64,000 nucleotides of DNA from Strix aluco. Its lineage: Eukaryota > Chordata > Aves > Strigiformes > Strigidae. How positions within the stretch are numbered: position 1 is the stretch's first letter; each line of letters starts with the position of its first letter. The notes under the pieces are model-generated. The model worked only from the letters and a program-made list of their open reading frames with translations. It did no database searches and had not been told where the DNA came from. The position numbers were made by a program, and so were the translations under genes. Where the stretch lies: positions 105,960,610 to 106,024,609 of the forward strand of contig NC_133934.1 of NCBI RefSeq assembly GCF_031877795.1, given 5' to 3'. Positions 48,481 through 62,600 of this stretch are shown one piece after another.

Positions 48481-48609
48481 TGCAGCCTTGCAGGAATGCT
48501 GCTGGGCCGGTGGGTAAGTCTTCATTCCTCGCCTTTCACTGCTCCCTGCTGGTCTCCAGGAAGCTGAGCACTGGGGGAGGGAAGCAGAAGCGACTCGTTC
48601 TAGTTGAGG

Positions 48610-49345
48610 AGTATTGAATCAGGATGCTCTGACCCCGGAGGTCATTACTCCCCCCCACCCCAACCCCAAGCAGGTCGAACAAGAGCGTGTTGCTCACAGT
48701 GCTGTCCAGTTGGATTCTGAATGACCCTGGGAATGGAGGTGCTACAACATCTCTGGGCAACTTGGATCGGTGTTTGACCAGCCTCATAGAAAACAATCAG
48801 GATCTTGGGGACATGCTTTGAAGAGTTAGCATTTCCCCACTGTGTTCCCAAACTTTTTGCAACTTCCAAATGCTTTTTCAGCAGAGTGGCTCCACAGCCA
48901 GGTGGCACCCTGTACTGTTGCATGGAGTTATTTCCTCCCAGGTGGGGGACTTTGCATTTGATTCTTTTTGAACTTCCATGAGGTTCCTATCAGCCATTTA
49001 TCCAGCCTATTGAGATTCTTCTAAGTGGTGCTACTGCTCTCTGAGTTTGTCAGCCACTACCCCTGATTTGGTATTGTGTATGAATTTGCTGGCCATGTGC
49101 TTTGTCACATCATTCAGGGTGTTAAAGGCATCACAGAGTATTGGCCCCAGTATTGACCTTTGAGAGATGCTGACTGACTCCACTGGTTGTCAGTTGGACT
49201 TTGTACTGCTGATCAGCTTTGAGCTTGGTGGTCCAGCCGGTTTTCAACCCACCTCATTATTAATGTACCCAGTGACTATCTCACTAATTTGGCTGGAAGG
49301 TTACTAGGGGACATGGCATTGAGAGCCTCACTAAAGTCAGTTATT
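48610..49345 (-). mobile_element. CR1 LINE fragment, minus strand, internally deleted
   Basis: Read on the minus strand, decayed reverse-transcriptase sequence appears around 49,140-49,180; its plus-strand form is AGTATTGGCCCCAGTATTGA. Next come the segment equivalent to 'RNLMKFN' near 48,970, the QYRVPPGCGATLLKKHL region at about 48,890-48,920, and after a deletion the 3' tail (TTGCCCAGAGATGTTGTAGC in minus sense near 48,755) to about 48,610. The middle of the 3' half of ORF2 is missing. The element is not coding today. Confidence 0.88.
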
Positions 49346-52300
49346 GGCTCAATCAGAACCAAAGAGCTGATGCCCCACCCCCAGTGCAACAGCCTGCTTT
49401 GCCAGCTGCCCCAGAGAGACCCTCCAGTCCTCCACAAAACCTCTACCCCAGTCACTCACCTAATCCCATCTCCCATCTGCACTGACACTGCCCTCTGGCT
49501 GCTCTCCTTGCTCTCACCCGTCTGCTTTCCAACCATTGCTGAGCCTCACAAGGGTGCTTCCTGGGGCAGGACCATGTAGGCAGGTAGAGTTTTGATGGAA
49601 TGGACAGGTTGTTGATACATGGCCAGACTTGCTCTCAGAGTCCTTTGCCTTGCTGTGTATCTGCTGTGCGGTCTGATAATTGAAATACCTTTTGATGAAA
49701 TCTTGTTCTTAATCCTCTCAAATATGTACATGTGCTGATACTGAGTCTAGTATCAGCCTACTGAAGCTTTGGATAGAGTGGTCTGTTCCTGTAAACATCA
49801 TGCAGACCAGGGGCCTGGCAACCTCTTATCAGATTTTGCCCTAGGAAACAGTAAAAAGTCTGAGAGAGACTGTGGGGTTGGGATCTGGCACTTGTGAAAA
49901 GTACTGAAGACTAAAGCACAGCACACAGGGAGCTTGGGCTCCCACAGGCTATGCTAGTCAGGGGCAGAGCTTTTCTTCTGTTTACTTTGCGAAGTCTGTT
50001 TTTTGACTGTTTGCACTGTGTTCTGCAGGAAGGACTTAGGGAGATCTTGGGCTACGCCTCTCTTGGACCAGTGAGAGGGCCCAATACTGAATGGTTGACA
50101 GAGGCCACATCCTTGAAGGAGTGTCTTGCTGTAATTACTGTTCTGGCAGAGGATGTTCAGGTGGCACTGAAGCTGAAGGGCTCTTTGGATATAGAGGAGG
50201 CTGTAGAGCTTGTTGGATTCAAACATTGCACTGTGTGTGTAAGTTGGCGGTGATTTCTGAAGTTAGTAAAAAGGTAGGGAAATACAGCCCCGGTGGAAGG
50301 TACCTCAAAACTTTCTGCACTGCTATTAAATTATTTATGTCCTTGCAAAATGGATAGTGAGAAAAAAACCCTGCCCACATATGGCTCATGACATTTATTT
50401 CTGATCTTTAGAACCCAGAGCAGGAATCCCTGTGTGGTGAGAAGGGAAGTTGGGAGTAAAACTTGGGTAAGAGTTTGGGTAAAGTGTACAGTAGAGCTTC
50501 CTGCTCTGTGAGCAACAACACTGCAACCAGATCTAGAAAGTTAGCTTGTCTTCACTCCTTGCACGGTGGAGGAGGGAAGGCAAGTCAGAAGATTTCTGAA
50601 CCCAGCACTGATCTGTTGCTACTGCTGCTGTCTCTGATGGCCAGGACTTTTACATGGTTGAAGAGTGGGCAGGGGACAGATGCTGAGGGCAGCTTGGACA
50701 TGGCTGTGGAGAGCTGAGGAGGTAAGCACCCCGAGGCAGCAGCGTTACAGACATGCCAGGTGCAGCATTGGACGGGTAGCTTCCTGAGCCTGTAAAGGTC
50801 TGTCCAAACCCAATTGACCACTGTGTGATAGGTGCTACAGTGCTTTGCTGGGTCTGCAATTTCTAAGGCATTTTCAGAAACAGTCATGCTTCTAGCTGTT
50901 TTTCTTTCCTTGCTCTCACCAAAGAAACACTTATCGGTTTAAGCTAATCTGATCTCTTGACTTCTTTTGTGCCTGACAGCCTGCCATGTCCAGCTGTTCA
51001 CCATGCCAGATCAGAGAACTGACCCTGTGTAGTTTGAGATACATTCCCTTCATTGCACTTGGTTGGGTTAATTGGCCATTCGTGTCCTGTCTCCAGAGTG
51101 GCCCATGGAGGTCTCTCTTCAAAACCAACATAACTAATTTCATGATTTTCTTTTCTTACTGTGGACCATCTTTCTTCACCCCTATCTGCTGCCATTCAGC
51201 ATGTTGAAAGCCGAGCAGTGGGAGCCCTGGTCATTGCAGTCAGCCGTGCCATAGAAATGGCCACTGCTGAGCTTGTAATGATGGTTAATTACCTGGATTT
51301 GAAAGGAAACAGTTTGTTAGCAGTTGTGCAGCTACGGAGTCCTGTCTGTCTTACAAGCTCTAGTGTTTTCTCAAGACCTTCAGAATAAAAATGGAGACAT
51401 AGTGAAATGTACAGTCAGTAACAAATGCTGTCTGGTTTTGTTGATGCTGGGAGCAGGGGCATTTTGCTGTGCTGAGTTTCCTTGAGAGTGAAGGGTGTTA
51501 GTTCTGGGGAAATTGTCTTCCTCTCCTGGGGACTGCCAGGCACATTCCGGCCCTTCCCTTTGGGAGCCCTGTCACTGGAGTTGCAGAGCTGTAGATGGTG
51601 TCTGCAGAATGATCTCAATGACGCAGAAGGAGTGGGCTTTGCTGAGGAGGTCTAATAGCTGCAGTACCTGAGGAGCCTCCTCCTTCTGCTGAGCCTGACA
51701 GTAAGGCCCTTCTGCTCCTGCCAGTGGCTTCTGCCCAAATCCCTTGGTACATGAGGTAGCTCCTATCAAAGCTGGAGGGGCTGGATGAGTCCAGCCAGGT
51801 GTTTGGCTAATGCTTCACAAGGAGCAAGTTTTTCCTTTGCTTCCCTCTACACTGCAATCCTTCTGCTGACAGGCAAGATGTTAAAATAAAGGCTGCATGG
51901 TCCCTATTGATTCTACCCAAGGCTTTTTTTCCTGTGGAAGCCTTACACGCAAAGTCTTGCACTGTGCCTTTCAACTCAGGCTTTGGATGAAGTCTTGCAA
52001 AGATTGGGTGCAGCTGCAAGACTGCTGGAGGGGTTTTTATCCTCACATCAGATGGATCTGGGGAAAAAAAAAAAGAAAAAAAAAGAGTAAATCATGGAGC
52101 CAGCAACTTTCTTGGCGTCTCTGGGCTTGTGGCTCCTCCTGCCCCTCCAGCCTTCAGAAATGTACTCGGCAGAGCTGCCCACATAGAAAAACAAATGCAA
52201 CCCAAACCAAAACAAACAGAGTTGGGTGTTGGTAGTGAATGGGCCAACACTGTGTGCTGGCGTCATCTCTGCCCACTGCCAGCACGTTGTCATAGGAACA

Positions 52301-53189
52301 GCTGGATTATTTTACAATCCAGCTGTGGAGCCAATTCTCCAAAGGAGTAGCCTGGAGGGAGGAGAGAGGGGTGGGCAGAAGGGAGCACTGCTGCGTTTTC
52401 TGGTAACTGGAGGGAGGAGGAGTGTTAATGGAGAGAGGGAGGGAAGGATTACCAGTGAGTGCCATCTATCAAGCCTGAAACCGCAACCAGTCATTTCCAG
52501 ATAACTGACTCTGCTGTTAGCTGCATCTGGGAATTACGAGCTGCTCTGTGGGAGAAGGAGGGTGAAGAAAAAGGCAAATCTTCTTTTTGTGCTGAGGCTG
52601 ATAATGTGTGTACCACAGCACATTGTCCTGCAGTGACTGTGGCTTGCCAGCTGCGGGAAGTGCTGTGCACCTGTATGGGGCCCCACCACCCCAGAAAGTT
52701 GGAGCTGATCAAGTAATGGGTGTTAGCTCACCAAGAAAAAGATTCATCACTGTTTCCCTTGCCCTCTTTGAAATATTTGTCGCCCTGTTTCCTTTCTGGA
52801 AGCTCTTTGGATCCTGTTTTGAGGCTGCAAAGCACTGAGGGCATTGTAGGTACCTAAGTGGAGGTTTAGTCTTTGTGCCGGTGAAGGCTGTTGTACCAAA
52901 ATGAACGTGCCTGGCCCGATGGCAGGATGTTTGCTCTGTGAGCGAGCTCGTCATGCTGGTTTTGTGCTTGACGAGTACCCTGCAATGAAGATTTGGTGAC
53001 AAAAGCTGAGGCTGCAGCAGTTGTGAGAACGAAAGCAGTGCCTTTGGTCTGATGCAGCTGGGGCTGCTGCTCTCCTAGAAGGGGCGTCCAGGCAGAAGGA
53101 AGATCGCATGCCTGCAGGAGGGCTCCTGGCTCAGGTGGGAGGCGAGGTAAGGCGGGAGGCCGGACTGCAGGGTCGGTGTGAGCGGCTCT
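49346..53189. other. Intergenic sequence
   Basis: No coding exon, RNA gene or clear repeat recognised. An A-rich tract (about 52,063-52,086) is the only notable simple sequence. Confidence 0.65.
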
Positions 53190-53660
53190 CTAGTGTGCCG
53201 TCCCCAGGACGCGGTTACACTCGTGGTGCCTGAAATGAGACACACCCCCACACCCCGCCCCAATCCTGTTTTAGCCCGTTTTAGTGTTAGAAGTGGCGGC
53301 ACCGGGTTCCGGGAGCTGGTGACGCCGCGGTCCCTGGTGACGGCTGCGGGCCGCGGCCGGTAGAGGGTGCAGCCGGCCGGTCCCGGTCCCGGCAGCGGGG
53401 GCGCGGGGCAGCGACCCGGCCCCTCTCCCGCCCGGGCCGCCCCGCCGCAGCTTGCTTCTGGCGCAGACCTAGTCCAGCTCGGCCGTGCCGAACAGCTCAG
53501 GGAGACTCGGGTGGCGGCGTGGCCTGGGCTCGGGTTAGCGCTCCTGGAGCTGGGGCTCCTCCGCGTTATCGGGCACGGGCCTGCGGCTCCAGGGGGACGC
53601 GGCCAGCCACCCCGCACCGCTGCACCCGCCCTACCTGGGGAAAGAACCCAGGGGCTGGCC
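53190..53660. promoter_or_regulatory. CpG island of unknown gene
   Basis: A CpG-dense block with GGTGACG repeats (GGTGACGCC near 53,320 and GGTGACGGC near 53,336). It is framed by low-CpG DNA. Overlapping frames (53,075-53,617 minus and 53,367-53,786 plus) are compositional. It is the island nearest to the expected position of JDP2 to the right and so a reasonable candidate for a JDP2 5' exon, but no splice-linked coding exon is present to prove it. Confidence 0.5.
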
Positions 53661-56600
53661 GCTGCCTCCTGTCAGCTCTGTCGGCGCACTCTGCAGCCTG
53701 GCTTGGCTCTGCAGAAATTCCCCTCGCATCAGTCACAGGGAAGGACGTCGGAGCAAGAGCTGAGCACGGGTTCGCTGCCAGGATAGATGAATTAAACTGC
53801 TGTAGAAACCAGGGTCTTGCTTCCCCCTTGCCAAGTCATCTGGCTGTTCTGATAGGCCTGGCTGGCTCTGGAGACCCCTTCCCAGGGCAGCACTCTCGCA
53901 ACCAGCCTTTGCCAGAGCTGGAAGGACAAGTCCAATTTTATTGTTTGATTTTTAAGTCATGAGTGTGTGACAGGTAAGAACCACAGAGTTCCAGGAAGCT
54001 TGGAAGACTCTGGCATTGTGATTTTGCCCTTTTTTGGAGTTCAGAAATGATAGTGAGCCATTTTCCATGCTTCACTTAGCATTTTTATTTATCTCGTATA
54101 TATGGATTAATGGTGTAGATGTAGACCAGGGTCTAGGGCAGATTTGAAAAGGCGGTATCTGTTCTGTACCTTACTGGTTCTTAACATTTTAATAAAATAC
54201 AAGTCAGTTGCAAAGAAATATTTTAGGCCCTGCAGTACCTTCTCCCATGCCTCCTGCTTTCTCTGTTCTTCCAGCTCCTCCCAGTGGTCTCTGGTGACCT
54301 GGCCAGTGAAGACTTGCAGCCTCCCTTTCGGGGCACAGTTGGCAGGGCTTTGAGTACTCACATCCAGCCTAGCTTTCAGCATGTGGGCTTCTTTACCAGT
54401 GCATTGCCAAACTTGTGAGAGAAGCTCCAGTGAGAACTGACAGCTTTAAATTATTTGCAGGATTTGGTCTTACTAGTAAAGACACCTGTTTGAAAAAATG
54501 GCTTCTTGGGCTTTTTCAGTAGTGCAGTTGTGGACCTGGCCCCTGTTCTGGAGGGGTTATTTACAGATGAAAATAGTGGTCAAAGTTTGGCCTGTAAAAT
54601 ATACAAAGAAAATTCTTTGCCTAGCATCTAAACTGCCACACCAGTTATTTCCACATTTGTGAGGAGATACAGAGATTCCTCTTTTCTCATTGTATTTTTG
54701 GTCTCTACTGCTTTGGGGACATGTTTGAGGAGGCAAGCTGCAGGCAGTGACTAATGAAGTGTCTCACATGTCTTTCCATGATGAGACAGCCACTAGTGTG
54801 GAAAATACTGCACTTTTTCTGGGGGGAATTTTGTCTCTTTGCTCTCTGCTATAGGGAACACGCTTTCTTGTTCTTCTTTATTTTAGCCTTCAGCAGGGGA
54901 GGAAGATCTAGGGGGTGTCAGGTAAGTCAGCAGGACCCTTTTTTCTAGAGCTTCAGCAAATTCTCACCATTGTGACATTCAGGTTAGACTTTGTTTCCAA
55001 CTTATCCTCAGTCTCAACTGTTACAAATTTACCTGGATTCATGTCCCCATGCAGCCCATCACTTTGATGCTGTGCCATCAGTTGGTAAGACCTGCCACCT
55101 GCCAACTGTACTGCTGTTGCAAGTAGTCTGTTGAGCCAAGTGATTTGGCCAGAGCTGTGGCACCAGGCAATGTGGTGAAGCAATAGCAGTGGTAGCCCCC
55201 AGCATGCTGATATCTGGGATGTGCAGGCAGGTGGCTGTTGCCAGTGCATGGATCGGCTCTTGCGATGTGTGTAATGAGAGCAGCAATTGCTGGGTCCCTG
55301 GATTTTGCATGTATGCAATGTAGGATCTCTGGTTGCTTGTGATACACCTGTATGGGGCTGTTATTTAAAAGGTTGGCACTGATGGGTCATAGGACTGTCC
55401 ATTGTCTGAAGATGAGACATGGAAGCTGGGGCAGAATGTAGGAAGGAAGCAGAGAGAAGAGAAAATTAAATTCATACAGGATAATTGCAGGAGGGCAGGG
55501 GAGATGTGACTTTGGCTTTTATGGGGAGTACCCCCCCTTGGTGTGAGTTCAGGGAGGAGCAGGTAGCTGAGAACATTACTGTTCTGTGGAATCATTTGGG
55601 CTAAGCCTGATACACTTCGGCATTTTGACGGTGCCATGTGGTAGCTGGAGCCCAGCTCTGCTCCAGGAGTTCCCCAGCAATGATAGGTCCCTGGCAAGGT
55701 GAATCCAAAACCCTGGAAAGTGACCCAGGGTTCAGCACCCAGGCTGCTGTGTCACTGCTCCTGCCAGTGGTGGTGGTGATGCCAGTGCAGGGAGCACATG
55801 CAGCAGAGTTAGAGCATGCTGCTGCCCAGCTCCTTCTGCCTTTCAGGTTCTGTCTTTTCTAAAGTGGTACTGTGCAAGGCACTCATGGACCGTGATGGAT
55901 CTGGGCCTCCTGTGCTTGGTGCTGCATCTCCAGAGAAAAAGCAGTCCAGCACTGAACCAGGGCTTAGCTGCACTTTCAGACAGAACTGCCCATGCAAAAA
56001 GGAGCTTCAGGCACTCCAAGGCATTTTTTTGTCCAGGTTTTCCCCAAACTCCTGTGTTTGAGAGTATCCTGTAAGGAGTCCAAATGCTTTTTTGAAAAGA
56101 ATCGTTAACAGACAGTCCTTCAGAGACCCCAAATGTGTTTGTTACCTTGAACTGGAAATGTAGATAAGATGGTGTTGCTGGGTCTTGGCATTTAGTGCCA
56201 TTCCAAGCATCAAGTATGACACTGGCCTTCGAGTAGTAAGGCAGTAAAAAATAATTTTGTAACATGTCTGAGTTGATTCCTCTTCCTCTTGTTTGCAAGA
56301 GCTTTTCTGCTTGCAAGCTTTTCAGTCTCCTAACCTAGGCATTGGTTGTAAATTTTTTTTGGAAGGAAACATGATCAGATCAACTTATTGGAATCACTTG
56401 ATGGTCACAAATAAAGATCAAGTGAAGACTTTCTCTAAAAAACCACATGTGCCTTTGCTCATCACGCTTACAAGCTTGGTATTGCAGCCATGAAATCCTG
56501 CAAAGGAGAAGGGCTTAAAAGTATGGACAAATGTGAGACTAATTAGCTTGGTGTCATTGTCCAAGCTGAATGAAGTGCTGAAAGAAAATAAACATTTGCA

Positions 56601-59600
56601 GTGAAACACAGCATGGATCTAAACAAATTCTTTCAGCTTTAGTAATAATCTGTACTGCTTCCTTAATAAATGAATGAATGGAGAATTTTTTATTTTAAAG
56701 CTTGGGTTGTGCTCTGACACCATCACTGCCAAGTCTGCACTGCTCGGCATGGACCTGCTTTTCCAAAGTGATTTTGCCATGGAGGCTGGGCCAGACTCTT
56801 TCTCTCTCTCCTATCAAAGTGTTTCTTTGTGCAGGCAGTCATGCTAGCTGCATGTGTCAACTAAGCATGCAGCTGCAAGCACAGTTTTTTACTGTTGCTT
56901 TGGATTCTTGCCTTTTAGAGATCAGGATGTGAGTGATTATGGGTTTTAAATTTGCTTTGCAACTGGCATGATCCCTGAGAGTGCCTTCATTTCCAGAAGT
57001 AGCTGGTCAATGGATTTGTCTTTAGATGAAGAATTTTCTATACTCTTCCCTGAGTGGAGCTTGTCAGCTGCAGGGAGGATTGTAGCTGCAGTTATGTTTG
57101 CTGTGAAATTCCCAAGATTCCCATCACCACCCTCATTTAAACGTCCCCCAGCCCTGCTATAAACAAGTGAGAGACACTCACCCTGCACCCTGGCTGGGAG
57201 CCAAGGATATCGGGCGCTCAGGCTGGAGACAGAAGGGGAGCACAGAAAATAGTGTCAAGTCATGAATCATCTCAGCCAGGATCGACAGCCACCATCAACA
57301 AAACCAGACAAACCTGGGGTCGCTGCTGCAGTTTATTTCTCATTGAAATTACAAGGTGCAGGCGAGCTGGAAAGGCAGCAAAGCACCACTGGCAAGCAGC
57401 TGCCTGTGCTCTGCGCACATAGGGCACCTCCTCGTCATGTCCTGTTGCAGTAAGATACCTGTAGGGCTGTGGATGTAGTGTATGGGCCTCTCAGCTGTTT
57501 CTGGCCCATTTCCTAAGGTGACAAAGCCTATGTAAGCACGCTGTTTACCATGGGGCCCTTCTGGCAACTTTTGAACATGCTGGACAGTTTCAACCAAATT
57601 TGAGAGAAGAGTAGAAATTTCCAAGATTGTTACATTTCTACATGCGTGGCGCTCTACAAGTGGACAGAAGAATCAGGCCCAATTCAGCGCTGTGCCACGG
57701 GAGAGGCATGGAGAGAGCAGCTGGTATGGGCCTTGGTCTGGCAGCTGTGACCAGTACCTGCAGGGTGCACGCATTGGTAACAGCCAGCACACACATCCAT
57801 CAGGACTAGCCAGAGCAGGGCATGGGGAGAGGTGTGAAGAGAAAGCCAGGATTAATGCAGGATTAATGCGGTGTGGGAGAGGTGTACAAAGGCAAAGGAC
57901 GCCAACGTGGAAACTGGCTCACCAGCTGTTTTCTTCTGTTCCAAGATCCTTATCCAGACTGGCTTGTGCCTCTTAATTCTGGAAAGAAATCTACCCAGTC
58001 TGTGCTCATGAGTGAAGATTTAGATATAGCTGTGTAGCTTCACACACTTGAGTGTGACGCTCACTTGGTTAACTGCATCCTAAGCTCCTCTTTAACCAGG
58101 GTTGAAGCTTGAAAATGGTGCCTCCTCCTGAGGGACTTAGGGGGCATTTAGGTGCAGCCCAGCAGCTCTTGGCAAGTTTTCAAGGTGGCATGGCTTCTTT
58201 TCTTGGGAAGTCCTTGCTGCCTGGTCTGTATATGCTGTCCCCTTGCCTCAGGTGTATGGGACAACAAAGACGAGGGGGGTGCTACACAGCCTATACAGCC
58301 TTATGGATTTCTTTTGGCATAAACAACCTCATACCTAAGCAGGAACCATAGTTTTTGCCTTACAGAGTATCTTACCACATTACTCTGGAAGAGCTGTAGC
58401 TCTGTTTTGCAAGGTGATCTCCTGCCGTACAACCGATGCCAGTGGATCTTGCAATTAACTGCACACCCCGGGGTTCCTCCTTCATCTGTGCCACGCTGCA
58501 GTGCTTCTCAACTGGGCTGATTTGCTGGGTCATCTGTGAGCTATGACTCTGGGGTCACCTTGATCAGCCTCCCTCTTCTCCATTTGAATCAGGAGTGCCT
58601 GGCCTCTTGTCTGTGGCTGGAGGGTGCAGCCAGCCCACTCAGGTCGCCATGCCACCCGCTTCTGCAAGGTTATACAAGGAAAACTGAAACTTTCTTGCCA
58701 GAGGCGGGGGAACAAATTCAGTCTCCAGCAGACCTGGAACAACGAACAGCTTGGAGAAGGTGTGCTTCCAGGACATGTGCCAGCACTGAACCAGCACCAA
58801 GAAATTGCGGCAGGTTTACAGAAATGCCACAGGCAAAACGAGAGCTCTGGTAATTCACAGGCTCCCCAGGTTTGACAGGCAATCATCCAGCCTCACCTCT
58901 TGTATAAGACTGGCCCCTTCATTTCATGTAGTTACCCCTGTCCCACACCCAATAATACATGCCTGCCAGCAGTGCTTTTGGGAAGTTAACCAGCCTCAGC
59001 GCAGAATCAAATGGAGACAGGGAATCTACCATGTCTACAGGTTGATCAGCCACACTCTACAAAACAGTGGTTTATTTCTAATCAGAAATTGCCTGGTTAT
59101 GGCATCTGGCTGTGGTTCCCATTCTTACTTTCTTCAGGAGATTAAAGACTTTTTGAGTGCCCCATGTTTACTCCCTGGGATTACAGTGGGATAAAGGCAC
59201 TTTCTTCTGTTTGAGAGGCTGAACAGGCTGAGCTTACTATGGGGCAAATAGTGCAGCTCTCAGCCACTGGAATCTCTCTTCCCCCTCCATCCCACAGTAG
59301 TTGACATCCGTTTTAAAGCAGGGAAGTAATGCTTTTGTCAGTGCTGTACACTGGTGTCATGTACCTTCCTTTACCCCTACCCACCATGTCCTTCTCTGAG
59401 TGTCTACTGTGAGGAGTCAGGCTTGATTTTAACCCATGTTCCCAAAGGGAAGTGCTTGGAGCCATTTTATATGATGCAAGGTGCATGCTGAATCAGAGAG
59501 GGACAAAACCAGCAGTAACAGAAAATCTTTTCTGAGTTGTACGGGCCAAAAGGAATTAATCACTGCAGGGAAATGGGCTCTCTCCTCTACACAGAGGGTG

Positions 59601-62600
59601 GGAGAGAGAGAAAATAAAGTGCTTCAGAAGGGAGAAAGAAAGAAAGGTCCTTGCAATATCCCTGTCAGTACCAAAATAAATCTCTGAAGAGAGAGAGGGG
59701 AAACAATAGCAGCAGAAAGCTGCCAGAGCAATGGTAGAGCAGAGCCTTAGGAGCAGATCTCTTCCTGACTAAAGCCTGCCAGCTCTGGACCTTTGTGGTT
59801 AGTTTGCTTTGGTGAACCCAGTAACCACTGGCATGTACTTGTCTTTCTCATCCGTGGACTGCTTGCTAAACAGGCTGAGTGGTGATACTGAGGGCAATAT
59901 CCTAGCAGGAATGTAGCTGAGCCATTGGATCAAATACTGGATTTGAACCAAACCAGTCCTGTTTTGGAGCAACTAAACTGTCCGGTGGGCTGGAAAAAGC
60001 TCTGGGGAACCTTGACCAAGGTTGCTAGAGAGCAAAGTAGCAGAGAGTTTCCATCCAAAAAGGATCCAGGCAACATCTCCTTACAGTAAACAGAGGAAAG
60101 CCTTGCAGTTCTGTGATCCTTAAGCATAAGGGGGAGTGGATGAGGCTGCTGGGAACAGGCTGACAGCCCTGGGAGGTTTTATACTGACAGAGCACATCTG
60201 TAGAGGAGAGCTGCCAGGCTGTCGTGCAAACCCGCTGGGGGACCATCTCACACTTCAAGCACATGCTGTCTGCATCTCCAGGGGCTCCTCACACCTTCCT
60301 GGACATGACTGCAGGCAGGGAAGCAGGTCAAATCATCGGCATTATTAACAGCAAATCTGACATCTGGGCTGGCCAGTGGAACAGCCCAGGCATTTGCTTT
60401 GTTTATTTTTCTTCTGCCTTTGGCGCTTTTGCTCTTTACAGAAGAAGGCCTGAGTGCGTTGCTAACACACCGCTTGGGGTAAGCACTGAACGAGACTCCC
60501 ACTATTTTGAGGAACCCAGACATTTTTAAAATAACTGCTGCTTTTGTGTGATTCTTGGACAAATTGAAACTAAAACCTCTCCCCTGACACACTTTGTTGT
60601 GCTGGTAGGCTGCTCTGTGGTTGCAAATCTCCAACATACTGACGTACCCTAATTCTGCTCACTTGGCCTAACTTGACACTCTGGAATAATTGCATTAATG
60701 TCAGTGGAGATGTTTCCTTTTTATGCTGGTGCAGAGCTAGCTTGGATGTAAGTCCTCACCATACATAGAGGAGAGCTGCAACTCTGCCCTGATGCAGCTA
60801 GCAAGATCTGTGCAACAGAGGTGAACTTGCAGGAATGCAGAATGTGAGCACATAACTGCTGGGGACTAGAGAGAGCAGCTCTCCTTCCTCCGGCTTGCAA
60901 GTGGCTTTGCCAAGTGCAGGTTTTCAACTGGGAACTGTTGATTTCCCCGGTATGTGCTCTACAGGACAAGGGAAACAGACCTTCGCATTGACTGTGTCCT
61001 GTTTGGAGATGTTCTTCAGACACCTGCTCTCCTCCTTTTCCTCTCCACTTCCAAACCCACCCATCAGCATCTTGGTGCCTGGTATCATCAGCTGCTTCCT
61101 CTCATGACAGTGGGGCTCAGAGTGTTAGACTCTTTGGAGCAATTAGGGTTTATTTTTAGCTGAGTTGCTTTCAAGAGCAGTTGAGTAGGTGCAGGTACAG
61201 TGTCTGAGGATGAGTTCTTGGGGGCTTATGACTGCTGAGATGCTGAGCAGAGCTTTGGTCAGTCCGGCAGTGGGAGGTTCACTGATCCCTCTGGGGGTGT
61301 TGCAGGGAGGGGGCTCGAGTGGGTGTAGCTGGTGATATGTATAGGCAGCCAAAACCTGGTGTTGTAATGTCTGAGACGGTCTGAGTTTGGAAAAGGCCCC
61401 GATGATATCACCCTGCAGAACTGTTAACGGCAGAGTGCAGGAAAGGAAATGTTCACAAGTCCTTTCCAAATCTGTAAAGGAGAGGAATTAATGCTCTCTC
61501 TTCCCATCCCCACTGCTCTGCTTGGAAATGGCTTTCACTTACTACCAGGCATCAAAATGGTCAGTTCTTTCTCTTTTTTCCTTCTTGCTGCTGCCATCTC
61601 TCTACTATGTGTAGCAGAGAGCGCTGAGGGCAGAGAGTGCGAGAGCAGTGGCTCTTCTGCTCAAGCTCCCTGCGAGGACACTGAACTCTGCATACCATCC
61701 TGGAGTTTTGCTTAATCCACTTCCAGAAGAGATAAACAAGCAATGGTGCTTTCACTGCTGCCCCAGAGCATGCAAAAAAGAGATTAAGTTCTGCAGGAGC
61801 TCTCCCATGCTACTTCTCCTTTGTGGCTTGCTCTCTGCAGCTCTCCGTACCCGCCGGCTGCCCTGCATGACTGCCAGCCCCCATCTGAGCCCCTTCCAAG
61901 TCCTGCACTGGAGGCCTGATTGGCTGCAAGACCTTCCCTGTTCAATGTGGCTGTGGCCAGCACAGTGCAGCCCCCCTGCTTAAGAAATCATCTACTTTCT
62001 GGAGGTGGGGAGCAAGACCATGCAGAGATTGCTTAGTTGCTCTCAGATCTACTTTTTTAATGTGATCCACTCACTGTCACAGGATCCTTGGGAGGATGGG
62101 AAGGAGAAGCCCGAAGCTGGAGCCAGTTAATGTGAATTAAGTGAGCAATACCCTGCACAACACAAGGAGCCTGAAGAATGATGTCAGCCAGTGACTGCAA
62201 GAACTAGGCAATTATCTTTGTGATTTTTCTCAACCCAAAATGTGGAGAATGTGTATGAAATATTTCCCCCTAGAACTTCATGTGGCAAGACCTGCAGACT
62301 CACAGGGCTGGTGTGTTGTACTGAGAACAAGTGAAAGCAGGGCCTGTTAAGTTGTTTGAAGGGGGGAGCTTTCTCTTTTAGCCAATTGCTCATTGCCAAT
62401 GCACAGTCTTGCTTTCACCCTTCCCCAGTGCTCAGGAGCATGGGCTGGTCTTCCTTCCAGCCTGATGAGATCAGCATGGAGTTCCCGCCTTCCTGCATGC
62501 AAAAAAGCCAATGTTGTGGGCAATTCAAGGAAGGGGCAAGGCAGATAACAACCATTCCCTATGGCTTTCATAAAACCTCATGTCCTAGAGTCACCTATTC

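Noticed and set aside
61557..61983. Guanylin- or defensin-like peptide gene suggested by clustered cysteines
   Set aside because: The cysteines fall in two different frames and do not match either family's spacing.
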